From: Sinomonas cyclohexanicum
Lineage (GTDB): Bacteria > Actinomycetota > Actinomycetes > Actinomycetales > Micrococcaceae
Length of the DNA stretch: 64,000 nucleotides
Reading direction: 5' to 3'
Assembly: GCF_020886775.1 (NCBI RefSeq)
Contig: NZ_AP024525.1
Location: 1,488,001 to 1,552,000, forward strand
A program made the translations under genes and the position numbers. A model generated the notes under the pieces. The model was not told the DNA's origin and ran no database searches. It worked only from the letters and a program-made list of their open reading frames with translations. Positions 24,266 through 31,093 of this stretch are shown here, piece by piece (the first letter of the stretch is position 1; each line of letters opens with the position of its first letter).

Positions 24266-24285
24266 CAGTGTGTGGCGTTTGGTAA
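24266..24285 (-). promoter_or_regulatory. Recurrent leader motif, copy 1
   Basis: Minus-strand TTACCAAACGCCACACACTG, 27 nt before the ATG at 24238. Close relatives lie before genes starting at 31042, 29284 and 36618. An ACCATGGT palindrome (24286-24293) adjoins it. Confidence 0.5.
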
Positions 24286-24312
24286 CCATGGTAGCCAGCG
24301 AAACCCCTGACG

Positions 24313-24738
24313 TTACGCGACCGCGACCGGTTCCCGCACGATCGCCGAGAGCCGGGCGTGCTCCGCGAGGACCCGGCGGAGGAACTCCACCCGGTTCGCG
24401 TGCGACGTCAACCGGGCCGTGATGAGGGCGACCGCACGGTCCGGGGGGCCAGCGTACCCGCGCCGCCGGATGAACCCCTGCCACGCCTTCGCCGGCAGCG
24501 GCCGCGCTGCGGCAAGCTGGGGGATCAGGTCCAACAGCTCCGCCCGCTGGGTGGGTGTGGCGTAGTCGTTCACACTGTGCGCGACCCTCGCGACGACGAG
24601 GTCGGTGCACCCGGGCCGGTCCGTCCACCCGTACCCGTGGAGGAGGGCCACGTACTCCATGAGGCAGGCTTCGCCTTCGTGGGGCATGTGGCGGCCGCGC
24701 GCCAGGTTCGGCATCCCCGCAGGAACCACCGCGCTCAC
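24313..24738 (-). CDS. 141-aa phage protein
   Basis: GTG 24738 (GTGA). RGRHMPHEGEACLMEYVALL, HSVNDYATPTQRAELLDLIP and a long C-terminal helix. The H-x-x-E-x-E-A-C-L-M-E segment is common in actinobacterial hypotheticals of this size. Function unknown. Confidence 0.6.
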   Translation of the reverse strand: MSAVVPAGMPNLARGRHMPHEGEACLMEYVALLHGYGWTDRPGCTDLVVARVAHSVNDYATPTQRAELLDLIPQLAAARPLPAKAWQGFIRRRGYAGPPDRAVALITARLTSHANRVEFLRRVLAEHARLSAIVREPVAVA

Positions 24739-24941
24739 CGGTCGGCCCCGTCGTAGTAGACGGCCGTGACGGACCCGTCCGGCTGGGCCTCGGTCTCGAA
24801 GCGCGGGTCGGCGGCGGCGTGACCCACGGCCCGCTCATACTGGGCGGCAAGGCTCTTCGCCAGAACCTCCACGGGGATGCCCAAGGCCAGCACGTCGGCC
24901 GCAATCATGCCCCCAACCCTGAGGCGTCCTTCACAGCTCAT
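24735..24941 (-). CDS. 68-aa phage protein
   Basis: ATG 24941 (ATGA). Helix MIAADVLALGIPVEVLAKSL, then EAQPDGSVTAVYYDGADR. Unknown function; soluble. Confidence 0.55.
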   Translation of the reverse strand: MSCEGRLRVGGMIAADVLALGIPVEVLAKSLAAQYERAVGHAAADPRFETEAQPDGSVTAVYYDGADR

Positions 24942-25153
24942 GGTGTCTCCTTCTGTTCGTCGAGTCGTGCCGGTCCGTCCGGTACGAACACCACCCGCCC
25001 GTGCGCGTCTGTGCGCCCGGTCCGGTTGTACCTTGTTACGATCCCGGGCAGGTCGGGGTTGTTGAGGTCCTGGGGCTGGGTGATGCGTAGCGCGGTCGCG
25101 TTGTCGGGGAGTTCCCGGACGGCCCCGTCGTACACGCCGCCCTCGAACACCAC
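24938..25153 (-). CDS. 71-aa phage protein
   Basis: GTG 25153. VVFEGGVYDGAVRELPDNAT and VTRYNRTGRTDAHGRVVFVP: beta-rich. Ends DEQKETP. Start is the first GTG after the tiny membrane ORF's TAG. Confidence 0.5.
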   Translation of the reverse strand: MVFEGGVYDGAVRELPDNATALRITQPQDLNNPDLPGIVTRYNRTGRTDAHGRVVFVPDGPARLDEQKETP

Positions 25154-25155
25154 CG

Positions 25156-25215
25156 CTACCACGGAGCCACCGCGTACCAGATCAGGGCCACACACCCGGC
25201 CACCGCCCAGATCAC
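25156..25215 (-). CDS. Possible 19-aa membrane peptide
   Basis: GTG 25215 overlaps the amidase TGA (GTGA) and ends TAG at 25156, 2 nt before the next GTG. VIWAVAGCVALIWYAVAPW is a single hydrophobic span. It fills an otherwise empty 58-nt gap in an operon without gaps. Weak but patterned evidence. Confidence 0.3.
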   Translation of the reverse strand: MIWAVAGCVALIWYAVAPW

Positions 25216-25745
25216 CACGGGGCGAGCACCACCGAGGAGAACACGGACGCGGCCACCCACCCGGCCCGCACGAACGCCCGCTCATAGTCACCGGGCGCCA
25301 CGTCCCCGAGCTTGTCCCTGTCGCCGGGGAACGGGTCCACACCACCCGCCAGCAGGGTCGCGGTCGCGAGCTGGGCGCACTGCCACTGTCCGTCCGCCTC
25401 GTACGCGCGCCGCACCCACCCCGGGAACCGGAACCGCAACAGCCGCTCCACCCCGATCAGCGCATCATCGGCGAACGCGTACGGCTTCCCCACCTGCGCC
25501 ACAGCGAAGTCCGCCGCCCGCTGCCCCGCCAGCCCCGACAGGGGGTACTGGGACCAGACAGCGGTGGGCCACTCCGACACCAGCCGGAACCTCACCCCGC
25601 CCGGCTCCGCTGACACGACCCTGCCGCCCCCGATCGCGCACACCATGTGGTACGAGTGGGATCCGGTCGCGGCGGCGATCAGCCACGGGACCGGGGCGCG
25701 GTGCGCCGGGATCACCGCCACCTGACCCGGCAACGGGTCACCCAC
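25212..25745 (-). CDS. Permuted papain-like (NlpC/P60-type) amidase
   Basis: 177 aa from GTG 25745. GDPLPGQVAVIPAHRAPVPW, HSYHMVCAIGGGRVVSAEPG, AADFAVAQVGKPYAFADDAL and QWQCAQLATATLLAGG follow the order of permuted NlpC/P60 enzymes such as YiiX: His in the first part, Cys in the WQCAQ segment. No signal peptide. It may cut a peptide or isopeptide bond; whether the target is cell wall is unknown. Confidence 0.65.
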   Translation of the reverse strand: MGDPLPGQVAVIPAHRAPVPWLIAAATGSHSYHMVCAIGGGRVVSAEPGGVRFRLVSEWPTAVWSQYPLSGLAGQRAADFAVAQVGKPYAFADDALIGVERLLRFRFPGWVRRAYEADGQWQCAQLATATLLAGGVDPFPGDRDKLGDVAPGDYERAFVRAGWVAASVFSSVVLAPW

Positions 25746-26292
25746 GCCCGGCCGCCTTCGCCATCTGGGTCCGGGCCTTCTCGTGCTCCAACGCGAGCAC
25801 CATGCCCGCCTCCGCCGCCGACACCGGGTCATCCACCACAGTGAGCTGATTGTCCTGCCGGGTCTCGGCGCTGAGGGACCAGTTCGTGGACCCCGTCACC
25901 AGCCACCGCCGGTCCACGATCATGACCTTCCTGTGCATGATCGCGGACTTCTCCGACGTGCCCACGGCGACCGTGTTCGACTCCAGCATCCCCAGCGTGT
26001 CCAGCATGCGCCGCTCCGTCGGCCCGGACGCCTGGGACTTGTCGAGGGTGACCTCGCACCGGATCCCCGGGTCGTTCAGCTTGCCCTCCACGACGGCACC
26101 GAGCTCGGTGTCGGTGAACCCGAACATCGCCACCACCAGCTCACGGGTGGCGGTGCCGGCGAGGGCGAGGAGCGCGGCGTGCACGTCATCGTAGGGTGCC
26201 CACAGGGTGCGCATGAACGCCGGGTGCCCGGGCGCTGGTGGCCCCCACGGCCCGGCACGGTACTGGTCAAGGTCCGTGATCTGCCCGATCAT
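25738..26292 (-). CDS. Phospholipase D-like (HKD) nuclease
   Basis: 184 aa. IMHRKVMIVDRRWLVTGSTN followed by WSLSAETRQDNQ is a complete HKD motif (H-x-K-x4-D with GSTNWS). A single HKD domain, as in the Nuc endonuclease, would act as a dimer. ATG 26292 after a GAGGCGGACGG ribosome-like site. A phage-encoded endonuclease for host or phage DNA is the likely role. Confidence 0.75.
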   Translation of the reverse strand: MIGQITDLDQYRAGPWGPPAPGHPAFMRTLWAPYDDVHAALLALAGTATRELVVAMFGFTDTELGAVVEGKLNDPGIRCEVTLDKSQASGPTERRMLDTLGMLESNTVAVGTSEKSAIMHRKVMIVDRRWLVTGSTNWSLSAETRQDNQLTVVDDPVSAAEAGMVLALEHEKARTQMAKAAGRG

Positions 26293-26305
26293 CCGTCCGC
26301 CTCGC

Positions 26306-26446
26306 TCATATGCCTTTCATCCTCCATGCCTTCTCGTTGTCGGGTTCCCGGTCGCACCGGCCGTGCCTGATGTGGTCGGTGACCATGGTCGCGACCGGGT
26401 GCCACCACCCGCACAGCGGGCACGTCCACCGGTCGGGCTGGGTTAC
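26306..26446 (-). CDS. Small C2H2 zinc-finger protein, start uncertain
   Basis: The frame ending at 26306 encodes WTCPLCGWWHPVATMVTDHI then RHGRCDREP, a clear C-x2-C...H-x3-H finger. There is no ATG, GTG or TTG before the first Cys; the only in-frame ATG (26386) would remove the C-x2-C. AGGAGG lies just upstream within the previous gene. The start may be a rare codon, or a base may be wrong. Confidence 0.4.
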   Translation of the reverse strand, partial: VTQPDRWTCPLCGWWHPVATMVTDHIRHGRCDREPDNEKAWRMKGI

Positions 26447-26730
26447 TGGCGTGGTCCGCCTCCTCGTATCGGGGTGAACTTGACCGTCCCGGGGTGCGCG
26501 TCCGTCTTGCAGACCGTGCACGCGGGGGCCTCGTACTTGGTGAGGGCATGGTGGATCGCGGCCCGGCACCTCACACAGCACGGGTACGTGTCCCCACAGC
26601 ACGTGTGGGTGGCGACCCACACGGCGGGGTGGGGGCAGTCCTGCTTCGCGTCGCAAGGGATGTCGGGGTCGAAGTCGAGCCCGTCAAGGAGGGCGGCCTC
26701 GTCCACGGGCGCCGGCGCCGCCACACTCAC
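26443..26730 (-). CDS. 95-aa multi-Cys zinc-binding protein
   Basis: GTG 26730 (GTGA). IPCDAKQDCPHPAVWVATHT, CCGDTYPCCVRCRAAIHHAL and ACTVCKTDAHPG give at least two metal sites. A common small actinophage protein type; role unknown. Confidence 0.6.
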   Translation of the reverse strand: MSVAAPAPVDEAALLDGLDFDPDIPCDAKQDCPHPAVWVATHTCCGDTYPCCVRCRAAIHHALTKYEAPACTVCKTDAHPGTVKFTPIRGGGPRQ

Positions 26731-27020
26731 GACACACCGCCGCCGTCGTTGGCGGGGCCGAGGCTCACATACCAGCCACGCTCGGACACCACCTTGCACT
26801 CCCGGCACTGGATCAGCACCGCGGACGTGTTCACGGACTGCACCCACCGGCCGCACCTGACGTGCACGACACTGGGCCCGCACCAGGGGCACACGTACCT
26901 GACGAAGAGTTCGCCGCCGTCGGCGTGCCATGCGGTGTCTGTGGCGTGTTCCTCGTGCTCGCAGCGGCGGGCATCCTCCGCCCGGGTTAGCAGGTCCAAG
27001 TCCTCGGCCACGGCGGTCAT
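26727..27020 (-). CDS. 97-aa zinc-ribbon protein
   Basis: ATG 27020 (ATGA). RYVCPWCGPSVVHVRCGRWV and IQCRECKVVSERGW form a four-Cys ribbon. N-terminus is acidic and helical. Coupled to the resolvase gene. Confidence 0.6.
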   Translation of the reverse strand: MTAVAEDLDLLTRAEDARRCEHEEHATDTAWHADGGELFVRYVCPWCGPSVVHVRCGRWVQSVNTSAVLIQCRECKVVSERGWYVSLGPANDGGGVS

Positions 27021-27385
27021 TGTCCGGGCCTCTCGTCGGTGAGGATCGCCACGAAGTCCGTCAGGGTCATCGTCACCCACTGCGAACCGGCCGCCGCAAC
27101 ACCGTGCCGTTTGTGCACGATGATCGCGGCGTGCCCGTGGTCGTTGACCCGCTCCACCTCCGCCTCACCCGCCCATGCGGCCAGTGCGGGGCGGGCCGTG
27201 TCCTTGCACTCCACCACGATCCGCCGCCCGCCCCTCGTGCGCAGGTTCGCGATGTCGCCCTTGTCCGCCGCACCGGTCCGCACTCTGCGGTCGATCCGGT
27301 CATCCACATGCTCGGCGAGGTAGTCCGCCACCGCCCGCTCATGCCGGGCCCCGGCGGCCCTGCTAGACCGACGCGACCGTGTCAC
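27017..27385 (-). CDS. Holliday-junction-resolvase-like PD-(D/E)XK nuclease
   Basis: 122 aa. E16-containing helix (RHERAVADYLAEHVDD), then RVRTGAADKGDIANLRTRGG and RIVVECKDTARPALAAWAGE: the GD-I...E-C-K motif of archaeal-type/phage Hjc-like resolvases. C-terminal strands complete the fold. Likely resolves recombination intermediates with the RecE/RecT pair encoded further right. Confidence 0.7.
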   Translation of the reverse strand: MTRSRRSSRAAGARHERAVADYLAEHVDDRIDRRVRTGAADKGDIANLRTRGGRRIVVECKDTARPALAAWAGEAEVERVNDHGHAAIIVHKRHGVAAAGSQWVTMTLTDFVAILTDERPGQ

Positions 27386-27738
27386 GACGCACCCACCATG
27401 GCCCGCGCCCTACGCCGGCCGCGACCCGGACCCTGCCCCCACGGCGCATGATCCCGACCATGCATGTCGTCATACCAGTACGGGTGACGGGCCCCCCACT
27501 CCTCAGCCTCCATGGCGGCCAGAGCCAGACCAGCCCTGCCCCCATACTGGCTATGCCCCGCATCCACCAGCACATGGAACCGGTACTCACGCACCATCCT
27601 CGACACCCGCGCAGGGTCCACCGGTGCTGGTCCGGTACGGGAACGGGCACGCTCCGCCCGCTGTGCGTTGATCAACCGCACCTCATCCACCAGGTCACCG
27701 AACACAACCCTGCGTGGTCTGGCCCGCCACTCGTACAT
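27382..27738 (-). CDS. 118-aa phage protein, first gene of operon
   Basis: MYEWRARPRRVVFGDLVDEV, helical RINAQRAERARSR, and ALAAMEAEEWGARHPYWYDD. AGGAAGG lies before the ATG. Head of the left-going train. No family recognised. Confidence 0.55.
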   Translation of the reverse strand: MYEWRARPRRVVFGDLVDEVRLINAQRAERARSRTGPAPVDPARVSRMVREYRFHVLVDAGHSQYGGRAGLALAAMEAEEWGARHPYWYDDMHGRDHAPWGQGPGRGRRRARAMVGAS

Positions 27739-27962
27739 ACCGGGAATCCTTCCTGCTTATCACGATGTTACTGGGGAAAATGCGCCACGTTATGCGATTC
27801 CGTGTCCCGTGTTTGGTGGGATCTGCGTAGCGGATGGGTAAGCGCTTGCTAAGCGTCTCGTTTGGTCCGGGTGGCTGGTGGTGCCGACCCTCGGGCCCTG
27901 TTCGATTCTGGGTGGCATTCTGCCAGCGTGGCGGGGTGTTCTGGTGTGCCGTGTTGGTCGGG
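27739..27962. other. 224-bp noncoding region with palindromes
   Basis: No gene is supported on either strand. It contains CGCTTGCTAAGCG at 27843-27855 (5-bp arms, 3-nt loop) inside a TAAGCG direct repeat, and on the minus strand CACCAAACACGGGACACG, a weak relative of the leader motif. Probably promoter and control DNA for the gene at 27382-27738. Confidence 0.4.
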
Positions 27963-28880
27963 TCAGGCAGTGTCGTGGGCGGGTTCCTGTCCGGTGTGGA
28001 GCCATGCGGCGAGGCGGTGGTGTCCGTGGCGGGCGAGTTCCCGTTCGATGTGGCGGGGGTCCCGGCCCAGCCTGTGCCCGATTTCGTCGCGGGTGGCCCC
28101 GGTGGCGAGGAGGTGGTGGACGTCTTCGGCGAGGTCCGCGGCGGTGTGCCCGTACCGGGACACCCGCTCCACACCCTGCGGGCTCGCGTTGGGGTCGTCG
28201 ATGGTGTCGTCGTCCCACGCGAGCGGCGGGGCCCAACCGTTGCGGGCGGCCCACCGGCGGGTGCGGGTCACCCCGGAGGCCAGGTGCGGGGTGGACGTGT
28301 CGGGCCGCTGGTCCCAGAGCCGCTGGTAGACGGCCTGCACGCGGCGGGCGGTGCGTTCGAGGATGGGCCGCCCGTACAGGACGTCCCGGAGGGTCTGCTC
28401 GTTGACGCCGGACTCGGCGGCGATCCGGTTGAGTCCCCACCCGATGGCGGTGAGGGCCCGGACCCGGCGCATGGCCCCGGTGGGGTCGATGCGCGCCCCG
28501 GGCGCATGCTGGTCGAGGGGGATGGCGAGGATCGCGTTCGCGGTGGCGGTCTTGATGGTGGCGGACTTCCCGGCGAGGAGGCGTTGCACGGTGCAGATTC
28601 GGACCCCGGCGAGCTGGGCGACGTGCCGGTACCCGATCCCGGCGGCGCGGAGGGCGTGGACGTGTTGGTGGGCTTCGGTGGCGTCGGTGAATCCGCTGTC
28701 CCAGCGGCCGTAGGCCTTGAGGCGGCGGCGGGTCTTTTCGTAGGTGTTGGCGGCGGTGGTGCAGGGTTCGCATCGGCATCCGTCGAGGGTGTAGGCGGTG
28801 CGGGTGCCGTGCTGGTGGCGGGCGACGGGGTGGGTGCAGTCGCGGCGCGTCCGGGGTCCCCGGCGTGTGGGGGCGCTCAT
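27963..28880 (-). CDS. Multi-HTH phage DNA-binding protein
   Basis: 305 aa. Cys/His-rich N-terminus (RRDCTHPVARHQHGTRTAYT, DGCRCEPC), then helix-turn-helix units: AAGIGYRHVAQLAGVRICTV, IGWGLNRIAAESGVNEQTLR and ATGATRDEIGHRLGRDPRHI. This pattern is frequent in actinophage genomes. It may act as a repressor or replication-control factor; no target evidence. Confidence 0.65.
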   Translation of the reverse strand: MSAPTRRGPRTRRDCTHPVARHQHGTRTAYTLDGCRCEPCTTAANTYEKTRRRLKAYGRWDSGFTDATEAHQHVHALRAAGIGYRHVAQLAGVRICTVQRLLAGKSATIKTATANAILAIPLDQHAPGARIDPTGAMRRVRALTAIGWGLNRIAAESGVNEQTLRDVLYGRPILERTARRVQAVYQRLWDQRPDTSTPHLASGVTRTRRWAARNGWAPPLAWDDDTIDDPNASPQGVERVSRYGHTAADLAEDVHHLLATGATRDEIGHRLGRDPRHIERELARHGHHRLAAWLHTGQEPAHDTA

Positions 28881-29284
28881 GCCACGGCCTCCTGCTGCCG
28901 GTCCCAGTGGCGGCCGATGAGGGCCTGGGGGCGGCGGTTGCCGTCATCGTCGGGGGCGAGCCACTCCGACCGGCAGGGCGTGCACACGGGGGTCCGGTAG
29001 GGGCCGTGGTCCGGGCACCGCTGCGGGGGGCGTTCCCCGGCGGGTGCGGGGGCGGTGCCCTGGGTGTGCCAGTGGGGGCCGTCCTCGAAGATCCCGCCCG
29101 GTGTGGTGACGAGCCCGCCGACGGCAGCGTTGACGGCGGCGAGGGCGATGGCCGGGTAGGGGCGGGTGCCGTCGTTGCGGTTGCGGAGGGCCGCAGCGGT
29201 GGGGGCGGTGACCCAGTCGGGGCGGAGTTCGTGGAGGACGGCGGCGAGTGCTGCGATCTGCATGGCGGTCATCTTTTCGGCCAT
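28877..29284 (-). CDS. 135-aa phage protein with Cys/His site
   Basis: ATG 29284, with GAGGAG upstream. Helical N-terminus (MTAMQIAALAAVLHELRPDW), then RCPDHGPYRTPVCTPCRSEW, a zinc-binding-like cluster. Sits next to the iteron region and the HTH gene. Replication accessory role is possible but unproven. Confidence 0.55.
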   Translation of the reverse strand: MAEKMTAMQIAALAAVLHELRPDWVTAPTAAALRNRNDGTRPYPAIALAAVNAAVGGLVTTPGGIFEDGPHWHTQGTAPAPAGERPPQRCPDHGPYRTPVCTPCRSEWLAPDDDGNRRPQALIGRHWDRQQEAVA

Positions 29285-29300
29285 CGTGGCGTGCGCTCCT

Positions 29301-29320
29301 CGTGCGTAGCGTTTGGTGAC
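29301..29320 (-). promoter_or_regulatory. Recurrent leader motif, copy 2
   Basis: Minus-strand GTCACCAAACGCTACGCACG, 16 nt before the ATG at 29284 and directly upstream of its GAGGAG. Shares ACCAAACGC-Y-AC-R-CAC with the copies at 24266 and 31061. Confidence 0.45.
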
Positions 29321-29325
29321 GATTT

Positions 29326-29350
29326 GATTGATTGGTAATTCCAATCAATC
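29326..29350. repeat. Perfect 10-bp inverted repeat
   Basis: GATTGATTGG (29326-29335) and CCAATCAATC (29341-29350) around TAATT. A second small palindrome CTTCA-CT-TGAAG follows. AT-rich in a GC-rich genome; good candidate for an initiator or repressor site. Confidence 0.65.
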
Positions 29351-29414
29351 TTCACTTGAAGTAGTCCAGCGGTAGGTGAGTATAGGTATTGGTAGTGGTA
29401 GTGGACCTATTTTT

Positions 29415-29467
29415 AGCTATCGAATCGCTATAGGTGCCGCTATGTAGCTAGCTATGTAGGCAGCTAT
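29415..29467. repeat. Five phased GCTAT iterons
   Basis: GCTAT occurs at 29416, 29427, 29439, 29451 and 29463, spaced 11, 12, 12 and 12 bp, each preceded by A or C. The region 29345-29463 is AT-rich and noncoding; the last copy overlaps the stop of the replication-organizer gene. Helical phasing beside a replication gene suggests an origin or an initiator-binding array. Confidence 0.55.
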
Positions 29468-29865
29468 GCGTCTGGTGGTGTGTCGGGGCAGAGCGGGCAG
29501 TCGGGTTTGATGATGCCGCGGGCGACGTGCCACCGGTCGTGGGAGCGTTGGATGCCTCCGCGGCGGCGGCGCTCGGTGTCTTCGGTCTGGGCCTGCATGA
29601 CCTGTTCGCGGGTGCGCTGGTATTCGGGCCAGTTGCGGACCTGGTAGCCGCCGTCTGCGGTGTCCCAGTAGCGGGCCTTCACGAGTTCTTGGGCGCGTTT
29701 CTTACCCTGCGGCCATGAGGCGACGTACCAGTCGGGGACGTGCCCGTCGGTGAGGTTGTCGGCGGCGTAGGTCCCGCCCATGAGCCAGAGGCCCATGGCT
29801 GGGAGCCCGGCGGTGCGGGACTTGGTGTGGAGGTACATTTTGGAGTCGGCGTTGAGCCATGGCAC
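29464..29865 (-). CDS. Replisome-organizer-like protein, N-domain only
   Basis: 133 aa. MPWLNADSKMYLHTKSRTAG, GLWLMGGTYAADNLTDGHVP and ARYWDTADGGYQVRNWPEYQ match the winged N-terminal domain of phage replication organizers. The usual C-terminal helicase-loader part is replaced by a short tail with CPLCPDTPP. It abuts the iterons at its 3' end. Confidence 0.6.
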   Translation of the reverse strand: MPWLNADSKMYLHTKSRTAGLPAMGLWLMGGTYAADNLTDGHVPDWYVASWPQGKKRAQELVKARYWDTADGGYQVRNWPEYQRTREQVMQAQTEDTERRRRGGIQRSHDRWHVARGIIKPDCPLCPDTPPDA

Positions 29866-29868
29866 GTG

Positions 29869-30090
29869 TCAGTCGCCCCCGTCCTGTGCGTGGCGTTGCC
29901 GGTGCCATTGGCGGTCGTGTCCTGCGGCGTGGCCGAGGTGGTAGTAGCCGCAGTGGTCGCATTTGTAGGGGCGGGTGTCTTCGGCGGGGTAGTGGGACGC
30001 GACCCGTTTGGCGGTGCCACGGTCGGGGAACATGCCCTTCCCTGTGGCCCGGCACGTCCCGACGGGCTTCGCCACACACCGCCCCGTCAC
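29869..30090 (-). CDS. 73-aa zinc-finger phage protein
   Basis: GTG 30090 (GTGA with the methyltransferase). GKGMFPDRGTAKRVASHYPA then YKCDHCGYYHLGHAAGHDRQ: C-x2-C...H-x2-H, a finger frequently found beside phage replication genes. Basic, probably nucleic-acid binding. Confidence 0.6.
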   Translation of the reverse strand: MTGRCVAKPVGTCRATGKGMFPDRGTAKRVASHYPAEDTRPYKCDHCGYYHLGHAAGHDRQWHRQRHAQDGGD

Positions 30091-30815
30091 AACAGGCCCC
30101 CAAGGTCGAGGACCCCCTGGGAGAGGCGCTTGGCGGCGATCTCGCAGTAGCGTTCCTCGAGCTCCACACCGATCGCACGCCGCCCGAGGGCCTTGGCCGC
30201 GACCAACGTGGACCCGGACCCAGCGAACGGATCGAGGATCACGCCAGGGGCGGCCTCCACCAGTCGGGACATGACGCTCAGCGGCTTCTCGGTCGGGTGT
30301 TTCCCACCCTGCGGCTTAGTGGCCTTCAGGACGTTAAAGAACCCACCATTCGGCAGCGGCACAGGCTGACCCTTAGTTAGGACGGCCACCCACTCGTGGT
30401 CATTTCGCCAGAAGGACCCCATCGCCCCGCCTCGCTCCTTGGACCAGACCACGCAGGAGCGGAGGGACCAGCCGACGGTCTCGAACGCGGTGACGAGGGC
30501 GGAGTACATCCGCCAATCGGTGAAGCTGTAGAGGTGCGCGCCCGTGTCGGCCACACGCATGAACTCCCGGCCGAGCTCGCGCATCCACCAGATGTAGGAG
30601 TCCGTGCCCATGTTGTCCGTGGGGAGCCAGTCAACATCCGCCCGCGCATCGTTTTTGCTCACGGTGTTCCGAGCGCCTGCCTGCTGGCGTCCGCCCGAGC
30701 AATATGGGGGGTCGGTGATGATCGACCCGACCGTGCCGATAGTGCCATCGCGGAGAAGGTCGAGCGCGTCCCCGTGGTACAGGGTCACGTGGTCGTCGGA
30801 GTAGTACAGGCTCAC
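30087..30815 (-). CDS. DNA methyltransferase (N4-C/N6-A type)
   Basis: 242 aa. Motif IV DPPY (SIITDPPYCSGG), then HLYSFTDWRMYSALVTAFET, and the SAM motif LDPFAGSGSTLVAAKALGRR near the C-terminus: the permuted (beta-class) order. GKHPTEKPLSVMSRLVE is typical. No restriction enzyme adjoins, so it likely protects phage DNA from host restriction. Target sequence unknown. Confidence 0.85.
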   Translation of the reverse strand: MSLYYSDDHVTLYHGDALDLLRDGTIGTVGSIITDPPYCSGGRQQAGARNTVSKNDARADVDWLPTDNMGTDSYIWWMRELGREFMRVADTGAHLYSFTDWRMYSALVTAFETVGWSLRSCVVWSKERGGAMGSFWRNDHEWVAVLTKGQPVPLPNGGFFNVLKATKPQGGKHPTEKPLSVMSRLVEAAPGVILDPFAGSGSTLVAAKALGRRAIGVELEERYCEIAAKRLSQGVLDLGGLL

Positions 30816-31042
30816 AGGGTGCCTGCCTGGGTGCGGCGTCGGCGGAGGGTTGCCTTGGCCTCGTCCGGGTGCGAGTCGATGAAGTCGATCGCGAAGTCCA
30901 GTGCGGCCGCGTCACGCCGCCACCAGTCCACCACCCCCACGGGTGCGTCAGGGTTGGCCCGGATGCGTCGCTCCACCCGGGCCCGGAGCTGTTCGAGGGT
31001 GTCGGCCTTCCGCCGCACCCCCTGCGTCAATGACCTCATCAT
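30812..31042 (-). CDS. 76-aa basic phage protein
   Basis: ATG 31042 is preferred over ATG 31054 because GGGAG precedes it and because the leader motif ends at 31061. MMRSLTQGVRRKADTLEQLR, then WWRRDAAALDFAIDFIDSHP. Helical, basic. GTGA overlap with the methyltransferase. Confidence 0.5.
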   Translation of the reverse strand: MMRSLTQGVRRKADTLEQLRARVERRIRANPDAPVGVVDWWRRDAAALDFAIDFIDSHPDEAKATLRRRRTQAGTL

Positions 31043-31060
31043 GTCTCCCAGCATGCGCTT

Positions 31061-31080
31061 CAGTGTGTGGCGTTGGTAAT
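31061..31080 (-). promoter_or_regulatory. Recurrent leader motif, copy 3
   Basis: Minus-strand ATTACCAACGCCACACACTG, 18 nt before the ATG at 31042. Differs from copy 1 by one missing A and the first base only. Confidence 0.5.
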
Positions 31081-31093
31081 AGACGGCACGGGA

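Noticed and set aside
26289-26549. 86-aa minus frame ending MSEADG
   Set aside because: Pro/Ser/Arg-rich shadow; the zinc-finger frame at 26306 is the meaningful one.
27837-27935. tRNA-like sequence (TTGCTAA loop, GTTCGATTC T-loop)
   Set aside because: The T-stem has a T-T mismatch, the acceptor has no 5' partner at the right distance, and the D-arm cannot be formed. Not a tRNA.
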